Made by a program: the position numbers and the translations under genes. The notes below the pieces were generated by a model. The model searched no databases, was not told where the DNA came from, and was given only the letters and a program-made list of their open reading frames with translations. Source: Guillardia theta CCMP2712 (Eukaryota > Cryptophyceae > Pyrenomonadales > Geminigeraceae). From it: 64,000 bases of DNA. The stretch is from NCBI RefSeq assembly GCF_000315625.1, contig NW_005434639.1, positions 594,134 to 658,133 of the forward strand, written 5' to 3'. Every line of letters starts with the position of its first letter. Position 1 is the stretch's first letter. Below, piece by piece: positions 22,883-41,159 of this stretch.

Positions 22883-24667
22883 ATGCCGCGAGCGGAGGAC
22901 GGGAGCAGTGCCGCTTATGGCGCGTTCAGCACGCAAGATATCGAGGTGAAGATGGCATAATCTGATTGATAATGTTGTAGAGATGCAGATTCTGAGGTTT
23001 GTGAGGTTGCTCTTGTGACATCTATTGTGTGAGAAGCAGTAGAAGTAATGTTGTTAAGATGTGCAACGAATGATAGATGCGCTGTGTGTAGTGGGAAGCA
23101 GACTTTGGTGTTGTTCTGTCCATGAATTGAATATAAGGTGATATTTGGTTTTTTTTTCGATCTATGTCTCTTGATTCTTCTGTAATTCTGGTTTCTCTGC
23201 TGATTCTCTGATGACTTGTCCATGTCTCGTCAAGTTGAATTTGGTGTTTGCATGATCTTCGTTTCTTTCTTCCCATCCTTTCTTTCCATCTTGACGCATG
23301 CACAATAGGCTTTTGGAGCTGTAGCTCCCAAGGCTCCCGCCGCAGACCGCAGATTTCGTGCTGTGTTGTCTGCAGCTTTCGTTGCCATGGCTCTTACCGC
23401 AGTCATCCTGGTCGCGACTTCGTCGTCCCGGGAAAACGTCGAGGCCGCACAGTGGACAGAGTTTGTAGACCCTGAGAGAGTTGCACTTGCCCAGGCCCTC
23501 ATGCGAGGCAACAGCGCCTTGAGGTGGGTCCCTGACCTCTCTGATCGCCTGTGTCTCACTCATGCTGTGCAGAACTGCTATCACCACAAAGCTTCAAGAG
23601 GTTGCTCCTGCTGCTGCTGTTCCCCCAGTTGGCGGACCAGGTTCAGGAGCTCCTGTCACTGCCCCGGAGGCTCCTGCTGGAGGTGATGGGTCAGGCTCCG
23701 GACCAGCTGCTCCAGCTGTAAGAATTCAAATGCATTACATGCTCCATCTGACATTTCGGGTCAAACAGGGAGCTCAGCCCGTGCAGGAGCCAGGCTTCGT
23801 GATCGCCACCACTGATGACTCTGCTCCTCCTCCTGTACGTCAATGCTCTGCTTGATGCTTCTTGACGTAGGGCTGTAGGTTGCGGAAGGAACCACTTTCC
23901 ACCACATCAAGAACTTTGCCGGCACTGAGCAGATGATGAACAACGGTGAGGTTGCCGCCCAGGGTGCTGGAGCAGACTTCCAGAATGGAGAGGTGAGGAA
24001 CGACTTGTACAGTAAGCAGCGTGCTGACTAGGAGCATCAGGTTGTCGGGGCAGGCGTGCATGTGGCCAGCGGAATCGGCTCAGGAGATGGCGTTACCGTC
24101 GGATCCGGAGTGATCAATGGACAAGGAGTCACCGTCGGCTCTGGAGAAGGCATGGGCACCGGCATGTTCGCAGGATCCGGCGAGGGAACCGGTATGATGG
24201 TGGGCGTCGGATCCGGCGTTGGCTCTGGCCACATGATCACGGTAGGAGACGGATTTGTAGAAGGAAAGGGAATTCTGGAGAACTACGAGGGTCACGACAT
24301 GTTCATCGTCTCTGGGTCTGGATCAGGGACTGGCATCAGTGTGACCGACGGGTATGGCTCGGGAACCATGCTCAACATTGGCAACGGCGAAGGATCAGGA
24401 ACCAACGTGGTGGTGGGAGACGGCCACGTTTCTGGATCGGACATTGCTGGAGAGAATGGCGAGCTCTCAGGGGTCGACCTGACAGCGGGACACGGTGAGT
24501 CTCCTCTGCCTCGATCCGATGGAGACTGACCTCTGTCCTCTCTTGTCGCAGGTGAGGGATCGGGAAGTGACGTGTCGGTAGCCAACGGGACTGGAAGCGG
24601 CAGCTCTGTCTTCGTGGGCTCGGGATCCGGAGAAGGAACTGGATTCCTGGTTGGCGACTCTGCGTAG
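22883..24667 (+). CDS. Type II membrane protein with Gly-rich GSGxGTG repeats
   Basis: Seven exons agree in phase: 22883-22945, 23309-23523, 23573-23717, 23769-23834, 23879-23992, 24032-24494 and 24552-24667, giving 393 aa. A ~45-residue N-terminal segment is followed by one membrane helix (AAFVAMALTAVILVA), a linker rich in Pro, Ala and Gly, then about 190 residues of short repeats such as VGSGEGMGTG, VGVGSGVGSG and IGNGEGSGTN. The repeat alternates small residues with V, I or M about every second position, as in Gly-rich beta-solenoid or fibrous surface proteins. I know no named family for it. The topology (short N-terminus, single anchor, long C-terminal repeat) suggests an extracellular or lumenal structural protein; cryptophyte periplast or ejectisome components are conceivable but unproven. 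Confidence 0.8.
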
Positions 24668-25173
24668 AAGGGGCAAGGAAGCTATCCCAACATCTCTATC
24701 TTAGTGTATCGGAGCCATGTCTGTATGCCTTTCACTGAAACTGTTTTTTGACTACCACGAGCCTCTGAGGCTCGCAGAGGGACTTCTAGTTTGTTATAAT
24801 GAAATATGCTTATCCTTCATGCACTCATTGTGTACAACTGCTTCGAATTACACGTTCTTGGTCGTCAAATCTTTTGTGGCTGATGTGTTTCTCAGGGATA
24901 AATAGCTGATTAACTATTTACGCTAGATAAGATCTTCTCTCATCATCACTGCTTAAACATCCTCCCTTCGTGTTCATTTCACTGTCTTGTGTTGCAACCT
25001 TCTTCCTCCTTGCGTGTTGTTCTTCTTCAGCGTTCCAACTCTTTACGGACGAGGAACGATACACCAGTGTGAAGTGATGGGAACGAAAACACATCAGACC
25101 TCGTCACCTTACTTGTCTCGATTTTACTGAAGAACCCCCGAAAATTTTACACGCATTCAAGATATCGGCATCT
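24668..25173. other. Intergenic between convergent genes
   Basis: AT-richer 3' flanks of the Gly-rich protein gene (plus) and HSP60 (minus). I see no supportable gene; short plus-strand ORFs here lack any recognisable feature. Confidence 0.5.
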
Positions 25174-27960
<2,787 letters not shown>

Positions 27961-28560
27961 AGCTGCGAAGGCCCGGTCGGAGACTCAGTGATACTGATAA
28001 CTGATAGTACGGCCGGGCGGCGGCATGACGAAAGTTGATTGGAAAATGACTACTCCAAAAATTTGTTGATTGGAAACTTGATGATTGCCCGTGACGATGC
28101 CCGGCCGCAGTCCCGCCGCGGCCACCGCCCAGCCATGGTTGGGAGTGGGAGGCAGCCTGCCGCACTGCCCAGGGCCGGCACCCCGGCGGAGTCGGCGGCG
28201 CCGTGACTCGTGACCGTGGTACCGTACGGTAGTACCGCCCGGCGTAATGGCGCGGCCGCGTGCGCGTGAGCCCGCGGCGTGACCGTCACAGCCTGGCGGC
28301 CGGCAGTGCGGCGGCCGTCCGACCGGGGCGGCCCGGTCCGACTCAGTGCAGTGCGCCCGGCCGGCGCGCGCCGGCCCGGCCGGACCCATGGCCCGTCAGG
28401 GGCGGCGGCGTCCGACCGGACTTGCACTGCCACCGTGACGCGGCCGTAGTAGGCCGCTCGAACCGTCACGGCCGGGCGTACCCCGGCCCGGTCCGATCCG
28501 CCGGCGGCCGCCGCGGTGAGCGGCCAACTCACTGAGCAAGCCGGGGGGCCCGGTACACCG
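27961..28560. repeat. GC-rich palindromic-word island
   Basis: Extremely GC-rich block with GTACCGTACGGTAGTACCG, GGCCGGCGCGCGCCGGCC, GACTCAGTGCAGTG and TCCGATCCGCCGG words. No credible gene: every ORF across it is low-complexity Arg/Ala/Pro. Abrupt composition change at both edges. Confidence 0.65.
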
Positions 28561-28646
28561 TGGCAAACTTTGACAAGAAGATATGACTGTGATTACTTTT
28601 TTTCTAGTACAAGCAAAAACCACACGTTAGCTCTACAAGTCTAGTT

Positions 28647-29429
28647 TCAAAACTTGGAAGTCAATTTGTTCTTGCAGAATTTCTCTATCCTGGAGATCGC
28701 AGATCGCTCGAACTCAGGAGGTCGATCCCAATCCAGCGTTAACTCACCAAACTCCTGCTGGTCCCCAAGTGTGATAGCAAGCTCGTTCAGTGTGAACTCA
28801 GGTCCGCCTGATGGTGCACAATGCTCGGACAGGCCCAAGAATCGCGGATTTTCCTCCTCGGAGGGTTGGAAAGACGGCCCTGAAGCTATCGAGAGCGCTG
28901 CCCCATCACCGTGCAGGGAGCTGATTGTGTCAGTCACAAAGTCACACAGCATTGCCTCCTCCAGTTCCAGTTTCTTGAATTCGTGAAAAAGATTGATGAA
29001 ATTCGACTCATCTGCGTAGACCAGCGCTGAAACATCTTTGCATGCGATGCAAATGAATGGAAAGGCTGATGAGTCAGCAACAAAGCTTGTCCACGATGTT
29101 TGTTCATCATCCTGCTGCATCATACATATTGAGAATTTTTGTTGCCTTCGAGCTTGCATATATTCATAGAAATTTTGCAGTTCTTCTTCCGTATCGCTCG
29201 TGTAATGTGCCAGTACTCTTTCTAGATTCGTGTTAACCGATCCATGCAGCTTCTGCTTGAACAACTCATCACTATTTGCTGATGCATACACAATCCTGTT
29301 GAGTTCCGCAACATTGATGACCAGGAGACTTGAAGTTTGCAAGAGATAACGGTCGACGAGTTTACCGAAGGCTGGCGAGAGGGAGCTCTGAGGCGAACGA
29401 GTCTGTGCCGGTGCGGTCTCGATCTCCAT
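28647..29429 (-). CDS. Conserved-looking protein of unknown function, intronless
   Basis: Single uninterrupted ORF of 260 aa, starting MEIETAPAQTRSPQSS and ending KFCKNKLTSKF. Composition and codon use look like a real soluble protein: mixed alpha/beta with a hydrophobic strand (SSLLVINVAELNRIVYAS), acidic helices in the middle (DTEEELQNFYEYMQARRQQ) and no signal or membrane segment. The first 130 residues weakly recall a PAS-like sensor fold, but I cannot support that assignment. Being intronless, it differs from most neighbours. Confidence 0.65.
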   Translation of the reverse strand: MEIETAPAQTRSPQSSLSPAFGKLVDRYLLQTSSLLVINVAELNRIVYASANSDELFKQKLHGSVNTNLERVLAHYTSDTEEELQNFYEYMQARRQQKFSICMMQQDDEQTSWTSFVADSSAFPFICIACKDVSALVYADESNFINLFHEFKKLELEEAMLCDFVTDTISSLHGDGAALSIASGPSFQPSEEENPRFLGLSEHCAPSGGPEFTLNELAITLGDQQEFGELTLDWDRPPEFERSAISRIEKFCKNKLTSKF

Positions 29430-31400
29430 GGTATGATTTTACGCAGTGGTTCGTTGACGTTGACGGGAGTTATTAGAATTCAGCAAATAGTCCTGAGGTC
29501 CCTTGCATACACGATTGCTTGGGAATGTATCGGGCAGGCCAGGTCCCCGCAGGGAATTATTGCTCGACCCTTACTAGAGGAGATTTGAGGAAATGATGCA
29601 GGAGACAAAGGGTGCCACCAAGTTGGCTAATGGAAGAGCGAGTGCAGTAGGGTCTCCTATCAATGGCTTGATAATGCGAAGAGGAGGAGGAGGCGGATTG
29701 TGCCGCGAGCGCGCAGAAGAGATAGCACCTCAGGGGCAAGGTTGCAAAGCGATATACTGTGATCCATATGGGTGGGTAGTAGTACCTACCATACTAAATT
29801 TGTTTCTACAAAGGTAAATAGAGGGGTACGACCGTATTGACTTTGCTCTTCTATTCCTGTGGGGTGGCACATAGGGTGGCACATGTGACTGGGGTAAATT
29901 AATGTTTCACTGCAGTCCGAGGTTGGGTTGCAGGTCTGTGAGGGGTACTTGCAATATTGGTGGTGGGGGTACTTCCACCACATTGATACAATTCATCTCT
30001 TATGAATGCATATTATAAAAACACAGAGCATAACCTTGCTTGCCGTTGATGAGGGGGTGGGGGTTGAAGGTACTTGAAAATTAGTGGGTACTTGAATTTT
30101 TGAGGTGGGGTACGTGACAAAGAGACTATTTTACTATTTTAGTGATGACGTCCAAAAATTGAAAACTACTCTCTTCAAGATGCAAACCATTATCTCTCGG
30201 AGACCACCCCGAACGGAGTACCCACCCCGTGTGGCATCCACCCCCTACCCCTTGTGGACCATTTCAATACCTATGACCCCCTTTGACAGGACTTTTGGTA
30301 CCGAGAATTTCATTTTCTTAACTGAACTACCTACCCACTGTATTCACAACACCCACCCTACCTCGAATATCTTCGATTTCCCGACAATTCCCTTCGATGC
30401 TTACAAAGAGTGATCGTTGCTGACGCACAGTAAAACGGCAATTTCACTATGGGCTAAGGTAGGTATTCTCTTAAGTGAGTAATTAGACAATCAGGGCAAA
30501 GGGTTCAAGCTGCCTCTGATGGGGAAGGGCCACTGTGACTGTAAGGGTAAGCACATGACCCACAGAATGGATACAACATTTATACTATTAGCTGGTCAGA
30601 GATGAAATAAATGAATTAGGTAATTGTATTGGGTGTTCTGTGATTTCTTTTTTCTTTTTTTTCCTTTTTTTTTACAGGGTGTCCATCTCCACATGGACTC
30701 CCGATTCTCTTTCCAGCGCAAACTAGGAGGTGGGGGTCACCATTGAGGAAGTGAAGCATGGATTTGGTGGGTACTTGAATGACAAAACCATGGGTAGTGA
30801 CGACAGGTTCGCTACTAGTTCGTCGCATGGGTGGGGGGTCATCAAGGGTAGGGTACTTTCATGGCTTCGTAGGGGTGGGGGTGATGAATGTGGGGCGCTG
30901 GGGCTGTAGAATTTTGGCTCGGTTTGGTCACGAGCGGCACCATAAATCTGCAAATCTAAATTTTGCCTCTAAATATTGAAGTATTCACTGATTCTTTACA
31001 ATATTCTGCAGGGCACGCGAAATACTTTGGGATGGGGAGGGTGGCCGGAAATCGTACGGGTGGGGCACAAACCCGGCCACCGAAGAAAGCATGCTGTAAG
31101 GATGCGGGCGTAGTTTGCCTTCATTCGCTCTCCTCCTTTCCCTTCCACTTCCCCCCCTCCCCCTCCCCCCCAGCCACCTCCCCATCCTCTCTGCTACTCG
31201 CTCCTCCCCTCCTCTATCTTTCTCTCATCCCCCTTCTCGGCAGTATAGATCAGAGCCTCTTCGTATCTTGGCAAGAAGTACCTGCCCTGTTCTGGCCCCC
31301 AGTTCATCACAAGACTTCTCCCAGTGAGAACCTTGCTGATCAGTTCAGTGACACTCGTAATCGAAGAGAGCCACTTGGTTCTTCCTGAAAACAGGTGAAA
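29430..31400. repeat. Intergenic with GGGGTA clusters and a poly-T tract
   Basis: About 2 kb without a supportable gene. GGGGTAC/TACCCC words cluster at 29770-30360 and 30720-31080. A T-rich run lies at 30648-30675, and a C-rich run near 31125-31225 precedes the bZIP gene. Confidence 0.55.
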
Positions 31401-31413
31401 CCCTCGGAAAAAG

Positions 31414-31466
31414 GATCTACCCCCTGCTAGTTGGTGTACCCTGTATCAAAACAGTAGGGGGTAGAT
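31414..31466 (+). promoter_or_regulatory. Potential hairpin just upstream of the bZIP start codon
   Basis: ATCTACCCCCTGCT (31414-31427) and AGTAGGGGGTAGAT (31453-31466) are reverse complements at 13 of 14 positions with a 25-nt loop, ending 6 nt before the ATG at 31473. If transcribed it would be a stable stem in the 5' UTR and could affect initiation; it uses the same TACCCCC word as the intergenic clusters. Function is inferred only. Confidence 0.5.
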
Positions 31467-31472
31467 TTTATC

Positions 31473-32440
31473 ATGAAGCTTCCTTCTCCTCAATCTGGTC
31501 GAACATTGGAGGAGGAACTCAGTATTCTCCTGCAGTTTCAGGAGAAACATGACAACGGAGATTCAGGAGAGATCAACGGCGAAGAGTTGAAGAAGCGTGT
31601 GAGGGTGATCAAGAATCGGATCGCTGCCAAGAAGTCAAGGGAGCAAGCGCGGACTTACGTACAGAAGCTTGAGAGCAGCTTGAATGCTGTCATGGCTCAT
31701 AACGATGTCCTTGCGCGGCGCCTTGCCTTGGTTGAGTCCGAGAATCGATCGCTCAAGCATTCAATGTTCATGACTGGCATGAACTTTCAACCCATGAACA
31801 ACTGTAACCGCGTCGACGAGTCTGCGGCACTCTCGACCTTATCCCTGCTGTTGGATGCGGTTCTGTTCATGATCGCCATGGCCTCCAGTTTCCTTCCTGG
31901 TTTCAGTCTGAGAGCATGGGAGGACAACTCTCCGGTGCACCAGCTCCCGGCTACCCTCAAGCAGGAGACGTGCTCGCTAACATGGACGCGTTCAACATGC
32001 CATGGGCGAGGAGCGCGTCGATGTTTGAGATGGCTCAGGATGGCAGGCCTCTTGCAATGCGTTGCGCACTCGTGCCATCGTTGGGACCCCAAGGTGCCTC
32101 AGCCAGCGACAGCAGCATGAGTCCGAGCCCTGTGCAAGGAGCTGGTGCTGGGGCAACGACTGCTCCTCCTTCCTCTCAATGGCAGAGAGGAGCATACACT
32201 AGTGGCGACGAAGGCTCGGAAGCATCAGAACAAGAACTGGACGTGCCCTCCCGGTCCGTGGAGAGTGTTGAGTCCGGAGCTGCTGCTTCTTCAGTGGAGG
32301 CCTGCGATGTTGACTCTTTCCCTTTGCTGTGCCCGAAGGAGGAGACGAATGAGGTGATTGAAGCTGCCGAGGATGATTTGTTAGACCTTCTCTCCTGCGA
32401 CAGCTCTTGCTCCCCGGAAGACGGCTTGGACTTGTTCTAG
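31473..32440 (+). CDS. bZIP transcription factor
   Basis: A classical bZIP starts about 40 residues from the N-terminus: basic region VIKNRIAAKKSREQAR (the N-x7-R signature) followed by a leucine zipper with heptads through LESSLNAVMAHNDVLARRL and VESENRSLK. The C-terminal part is acidic and Ser-rich, ending DLLSCDSSCSPEDGLDLF, typical of an activation domain. The reading frame changes near 31900-31945. Two solutions exist. A 44-nt intron (GTTTCAG...CACCAG) retains a hydrophobic stretch, LSLLLDAVLFMIAMASSFL. A longer intron ending at the strong acceptor CCTTCCTGGTTTCAG (about 31906) removes it and keeps SESMGGQLSG. The first would give a membrane-tethered factor, the second a soluble one. A hairpin lies right before the start codon. 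Confidence 0.85.
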
Positions 32441-32713
32441 GACTTGAAGTCTGTTTGAAGAAGAGAATAAATTCAGAAAATACAAATTTGCCCCTGCCTC
32501 CCTACTCGTCATCCTGGATCCTCGTACTGTTGCTGTAGCTCCCCTTTGTTGTCTCTTCTGCCTCTCCTCATCCCCCGCCCTCCCTCCCTCCCTCCCCGCA
32601 TTGCACCCCGTCTTCACACATTCCGCCTCTTCCATTATTGCGCCCCGTTTCCCCCTCACTGACCCAGCCCCTCCTGCAACAAACTTTCCTGCCCTGTTGC
32701 ACGCACCGCTACC

Positions 32714-36563
<3,850 letters not shown>

Positions 36564-36696
36564 CTTCCACGTATCCTCTTTACTCAGAGAAACATGCAGA
36601 CTCGAGCTCGAAGACTCCCTTCCCCACATGGCCTTTCACTTCAACTCCCTCCTCCCCCCCTTCCTCCCTCCTCCCCCACCCCCCCCCTCCTCGGGC

Positions 36697-38758
36697 TCAG
36701 AGGGGCGTCTCGAAGTTAAGCGCGCTCTTGTCCTGGTCGCTCTCCCAGTCTGACTCCGACTCGCTGTCCGACGAGCTCTCCTTCCCCTTGTGCTCCACCC
36801 CGTGCGCGCTGCTGACCGCCTGCTGGGCGGCGCTCTTGAGGGCAGCAGCCTTGGACGTCGGCTTCTTCTGCTTGGGGTTGAAACACTCGTTGACGTACCG
36901 CTCGAGCTCCCGCAAAGTCGCGTTGTCAAGCATGTCCATATCGATCTCGATCTCCTCGCTGTTCCCGACGATGTTTGACATCCTCTTCTTGATAATCTCC
37001 ACCACCTTCCCCAGCTTGTCTGGCTCCAGCTTGTTGATATTGAGCCTCAGAGTCCTCTTCTCCTCGAACGTCATGGCCTTGTTGCTCGGCGTCGCCCCAG
37101 TCGGCCTCTTCCTCCCCGTGCTCGCCGACTGCTTCTGCGACTTCTGCTTCACCTCCGCCAGGTCTCTCTGCAGGATCTCCACTTCCCGCATCATCTCCAT
37201 CAGCGTCCTCGATTCTGCTGACCTGCCGGCCGGCAGATCCACCCCTGCTGCCTCCTTCTGTGTGCCTGGCACCTTGGGGAGCTTCTTGATCCTCTTTTCG
37301 GTACTGTCCTTCAGTGCCTTGGCACATTCGTGGACGTCCGTGCCAGCAGGGTTGAAGTACATGGCCTGTCTACATGTCAGCAGCTGCAGGATGGAAGAGG
37401 ACGATGACGAGGAGTTGGGACGGAAGGGAAGGTAAAGATAGTGAGGAGGAGGATGAGAAGGAGGAAGAAGAAACGAGGAGGCAGGGGGACGAAAGGGAGG
37501 AGGAGGAGGAGGGGGAGGAAAGAATTAAGAGAGGAACGCAGAGAGGAGGATAACGACGAGCAGCTGGAGCAGCAGCAGGGAAGCAAGAGTCCTCACGTTG
37601 TCCCACACGAGGTTGATATCTGCCGCCAACGCTTCCACATGATCGTAGCACTCGCTCTCCAGCTTCTCCTTCACCGTCCCCAAGTCCATGGGCTTCTTAA
37701 TGATCTCCATGTACTGGGGGATACCAAGGGCGATGGGATCGACGGGGATGTTGAAGTAGGCAACGCAGGCCTTCTCCTTCATGAGCGTCTCCAGCAGCTT
37801 CTCGCAGTGCAGGTACAAGTTCTTCATCTTCCCCTTGGGAGCCAGCCGGTCCGTCTTTTTGGACTTGCGCCGCTTGCTCGACTCAGGCTTGCTCGCTGTT
37901 AACGTACTCGGCTCCTTCCTCTTCCTATCCTGCCTGCTGCTGTCGAAGCTCCCGCCCGATGACGCGTGCGAGAAGGCATCGGCCACATCCCTCTGCCTGT
38001 TGATGGGAGTGCTGTAGAAGGGAGAGCCTGGAGCTCTCGCCCACCCTGCTGGGCTCGCAGCTGGGAGAAACTTGGGGGCTGCAACTACATTGCAAACTCC
38101 TCCGTTGATCTTTTTCAGTTGTGCGTTGATCCTTCTAAGACGATCCTGCAGATGAGGAGTGAGATGAAGAGCGCAAGGAGGAGTGAGGGAGAGGGAGAGA
38201 AGGAGAAGATCAACAGGAGCGAGAGGTGAAGAGAGGCAAGCACCTGCAACTGTTTCTTTCTTTCCGTCCAGGGGTTGTTGCTGACAGGAGGCTCTGCTTG
38301 CAGCAAAGGCCTTTGCGCTGAGACAGCCTTGGGCTTGTGCATCTGCCGGGCTGGAGTCGTTGGCTCGTTAGGCGGACTGTGGCCTGCAGTAGGCATGTGA
38401 GGTAACGCAAGGGACAAGGGAAGAACGGGAGGGAGAGGGAGGGAGGCGGGGAGAAAGGAACGGAGGAGATGCATAGAAGAGACCAGGAGAGATTGAGATT
38501 AAGGAATATGCTGGTCTCACCGAAGTGATTGCTCTTCTTTCTCTCCCTCTTTGCAGGCAGCAGCTCAGGAGGTTTTGACGGATTCTGCAACACAGGCTCC
38601 AGGTTGTATCCTTTCTGCAGTTTCGTACGCTTTGCCTCCTCCACTGTCAGGATGACTTCACCCTTTGCGGGGGTCAAGACCTGTTGGGCAGCCGCTTCAC
38701 TGGACCTGAACATACAATGGCAACTTACAACCTGCTGCCCAGAGTTTTGATCTTGCAT
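36697..38758 (-). CDS. BET-family protein (one bromodomain + NET domain)
   Basis: Four exons agree in phase: 38758-38521, 38383-38244, 38145-37597 and 37365-36697, giving 531 aa. A bromodomain spans about residues 233-330: LYLHCEKLLETL, then FNIPVDPIALGIPQYMEIIK (ZA loop, PMDLGTV), and AMYFNPAGTDVHECA, which holds the acetyl-lysine-anchoring Asn. An NET domain follows at about 407-470 (MTFEEKRTLRLNINKL, LPDKLGKVVEIIKKR-like core, EIDMDMLDNATLRELERYV), and then an acidic Ser/Asp tail. BET proteins read acetylated histones and recruit transcription regulators. One bromodomain, as in plant and protist GTE proteins, rather than two as in animal BRD2-4. It ends 133 bases from the stop codon of the convergent fusion gene. 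The first 125 residues are unrecognised. Confidence 0.93.
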
Positions 38759-40420
38759 TGTCGACTGGGGCACTGAAGGAGAGGACGGCAGTCGCAGTCA
38801 ACTTGGCTCCGTCCGATTTCCTCCTGCCTGATGAGAGACCTTGCAGTACTTGACAGCAAAGTAAGATCTCCCCTTCAAACACAGGAAACAGAGATGAAGC
38901 CGGAAACTGCCCGAGCGGAGGAATACTGTGAGCAAGAGTAGAGCTACAGCTGAAGGGAGAGATAAAGCTGGGAGGCCTCCTTGAAACTCTAAATCGGATG
39001 GAAGGACCAAGAAATCAAGCCTCAGGAACTAAGACCTCTGCTTTGAACCCTGGTTGATGATGGAATTCTAATCCCTCTATGAAAACCAGGCTCTTGCTCG
39101 CTGTTGACCAAAGCTTCCAATCTCGGGGCTACCGCTACGCACACTTCCTCTAAACGAGAATGAGCATAGATGATTGCAGCCTCTTCCTGTTCTGACTCCA
39201 CAGACTGTCAAGCAGACAGATGTATCAAACTGACAACAAAAAGCAGGTAATTGTAATCTAGATGTCCACGTCAGCAATTTGAAGTGACAAATGCAAGCCT
39301 CACCAAGATTGCTGTGATGATCACAATCAGTGAACGCGTCGATACATCAGACCGCCGAATTCAGAGAATGTTCTCCCTGTCTCTATCTCTCTCTTTCTCT
39401 TCCTCTCTTGTAGTCGCGAGATTAAACGAGAAGATGGAGATCAGATGCTGACAGGAGTGTTGTCAGCGACGAGGTCAAGGTCGATTGTTGATCTGCAGCA
39501 AGGTCTGAGTCAGATATCACTAGTCTACTTCTTTGATGAATTTTCTGTTCAAAAATCGACATATCTATGAACATACATCAAACATCACTTCTCGTCATTT
39601 GAGTGCAGCTGAAAGAGCAGAAGCAAAAGCACGGTTTGAACAGCTCATCAAACTTGTCTCGTCTGAGGGTTTGTACAAGCTGAGAAATGATGGCTTCTCA
39701 TTCTACCTTCTCATTCTACCTTTCTGGGAGAAAATCAGGCACTGTTTTCGTGTCCTTGCTAACTGTCTTGCTATTTCATACAGCTAAGTCGAACTTCCAC
39801 CCTGTGCACCACCGCCATCACGCATACCCGGTGACACACTTCCTGCCGTTCAAATGATATATACAGTCATCGCGCGACCAAGTGTAGGCTCATCAAGACA
39901 ACACACAGATTATTGAAAAGGAACGATGACACATCAAACAAGAAAGTCAAAGATGGCCATGTTTGAAGCCGTATCAACCGCATTCGGTCGTGCACGATCA
40001 ACGGTTGCGTGCGACCTAAAGCACCCTTCTTTGGTTCGGTCACACCTGCTGCTCAAACATTGTTCAGGCACACCTGACTCCCTTCCTATCGATAGTTATG
40101 AACTACAATGTCTCTTCCTCGCCACGACGGCCGAAATACTCAACATGGTCCCCCTCAACGCCCTCGCAAGCCTGTCCTGCCTTTGAATTGAACTTACTGG
40201 CCCTTCCCTTCCCGTTCAAACTGCCTCTCCTTCCAGTTCTTCAGGTCCTGAACGACCCCTTAGACTCAAGTGAATGAATTCATCTCCTCCGTCGTCCTGT
40301 TCTTCGCCTCCTGCCGCTCCTCCTCTTGCCTCCCCGCCTTGGTCCCCTCCCACCATTGCTGCGCGCCCTCCTCTGAGACCGTTACATCCTTTTAACGCGT
40401 GATTTCATTACTCAATTGAT
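38759..40420. other. Intergenic, no supportable gene
   Basis: Moderate GC, no repeats of note. Two short plus-strand ORFs (39533-39787 and 39926-40186) have Met starts but no recognisable motif, so I do not call them genes. CT-rich run near 39385-39410. Confidence 0.4.
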
Positions 40421-40429
40421 GGTTCAGAG

Positions 40430-40635
40430 TGGGGTGGGGTACTTATGGAGGGGTAGTAGTGACAGAGGGATACCAAGCATCCTCATAAGTGGGTACTTTA
40501 CAAGGGGTAATATTGGGGTACAAAGAGGGAAGTAATGGGGTCCACGAGCAAGGGGCACACTAGGGGGTAGTCTGAGATGTTTGGGGTTCTGCTGAGATCA
40601 GTGATGGTGGGGTAGGCCCACTGTAGTAAACTTCT
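40430..40635. repeat. GGGGTA motif cluster
   Basis: GGGGTGGGGTACTTATGG, GGGGTAGTAG, GGGGTAATATTGGGG and related words in about 200 bases, directly abutting a GC-rich island. Confidence 0.6.
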
Positions 40636-40639
40636 GGTG

Positions 40640-41145
40640 CCCGGGCCCGCATCATCCGAGGCTCAGTCTGCTGTCGGGTTGCCCTCGGATCAACCGGGTT
40701 GGCCGGGCCGCGCCCGCCGGCTGGCCGGGCCCCAGTGGGGCCGGCCCCGGCAGCCGGCGGTGCCCACTGGCCATCCGCCGTCGGAGGCTCACTGAGTCAC
40801 CCCGGTCACGTCGCGGCCGGGGGCCGGCCCCCCCGGGCCCCGGGGCGCGGTTGAAGCCTACCGGGGGGGCCGGTCAGTCAGGGCCGCGCTGAAAGCACTG
40901 CACCCGGTGCCGCGCCGCTGTGCCGTCGGGCCCGGCCCGGACGGCCGACCGTACGGCCCGGTGCCGCCGCGCCCGGCCCGTTCCGACGATCGGGACCCGG
41001 CGACAGTCCGCCGGGCCGCGGGCCGGCCGCATCACTGATCACTGCGGCCCTGGCATTGGCATGTGAGTCAGTTCTTACCGTACCGTGACTGGCGAGTCCG
41101 AGCTCTCAACGTGACCCGGGCGGCGGGCAACTTGCCCTCCGTGAC
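40640..41145. repeat. GC-rich palindromic-word island
   Basis: About 500 bases of very high GC with GGCCGGGCC, CCCGGGCCCCGGGG, CACTGAGTCA, CCGTACGGCCCGG and TACCGTACCGTGAC. It is flanked on both sides by GGGGTA clusters, and no coding potential is evident. Confidence 0.65.
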
Positions 41146-41159
41146 TGGGCCAACGGTTT

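Noticed and set aside
39533-40186. Two short plus-strand ORFs
   Set aside because: No recognisable domain, signal or splice partner; could be chance.
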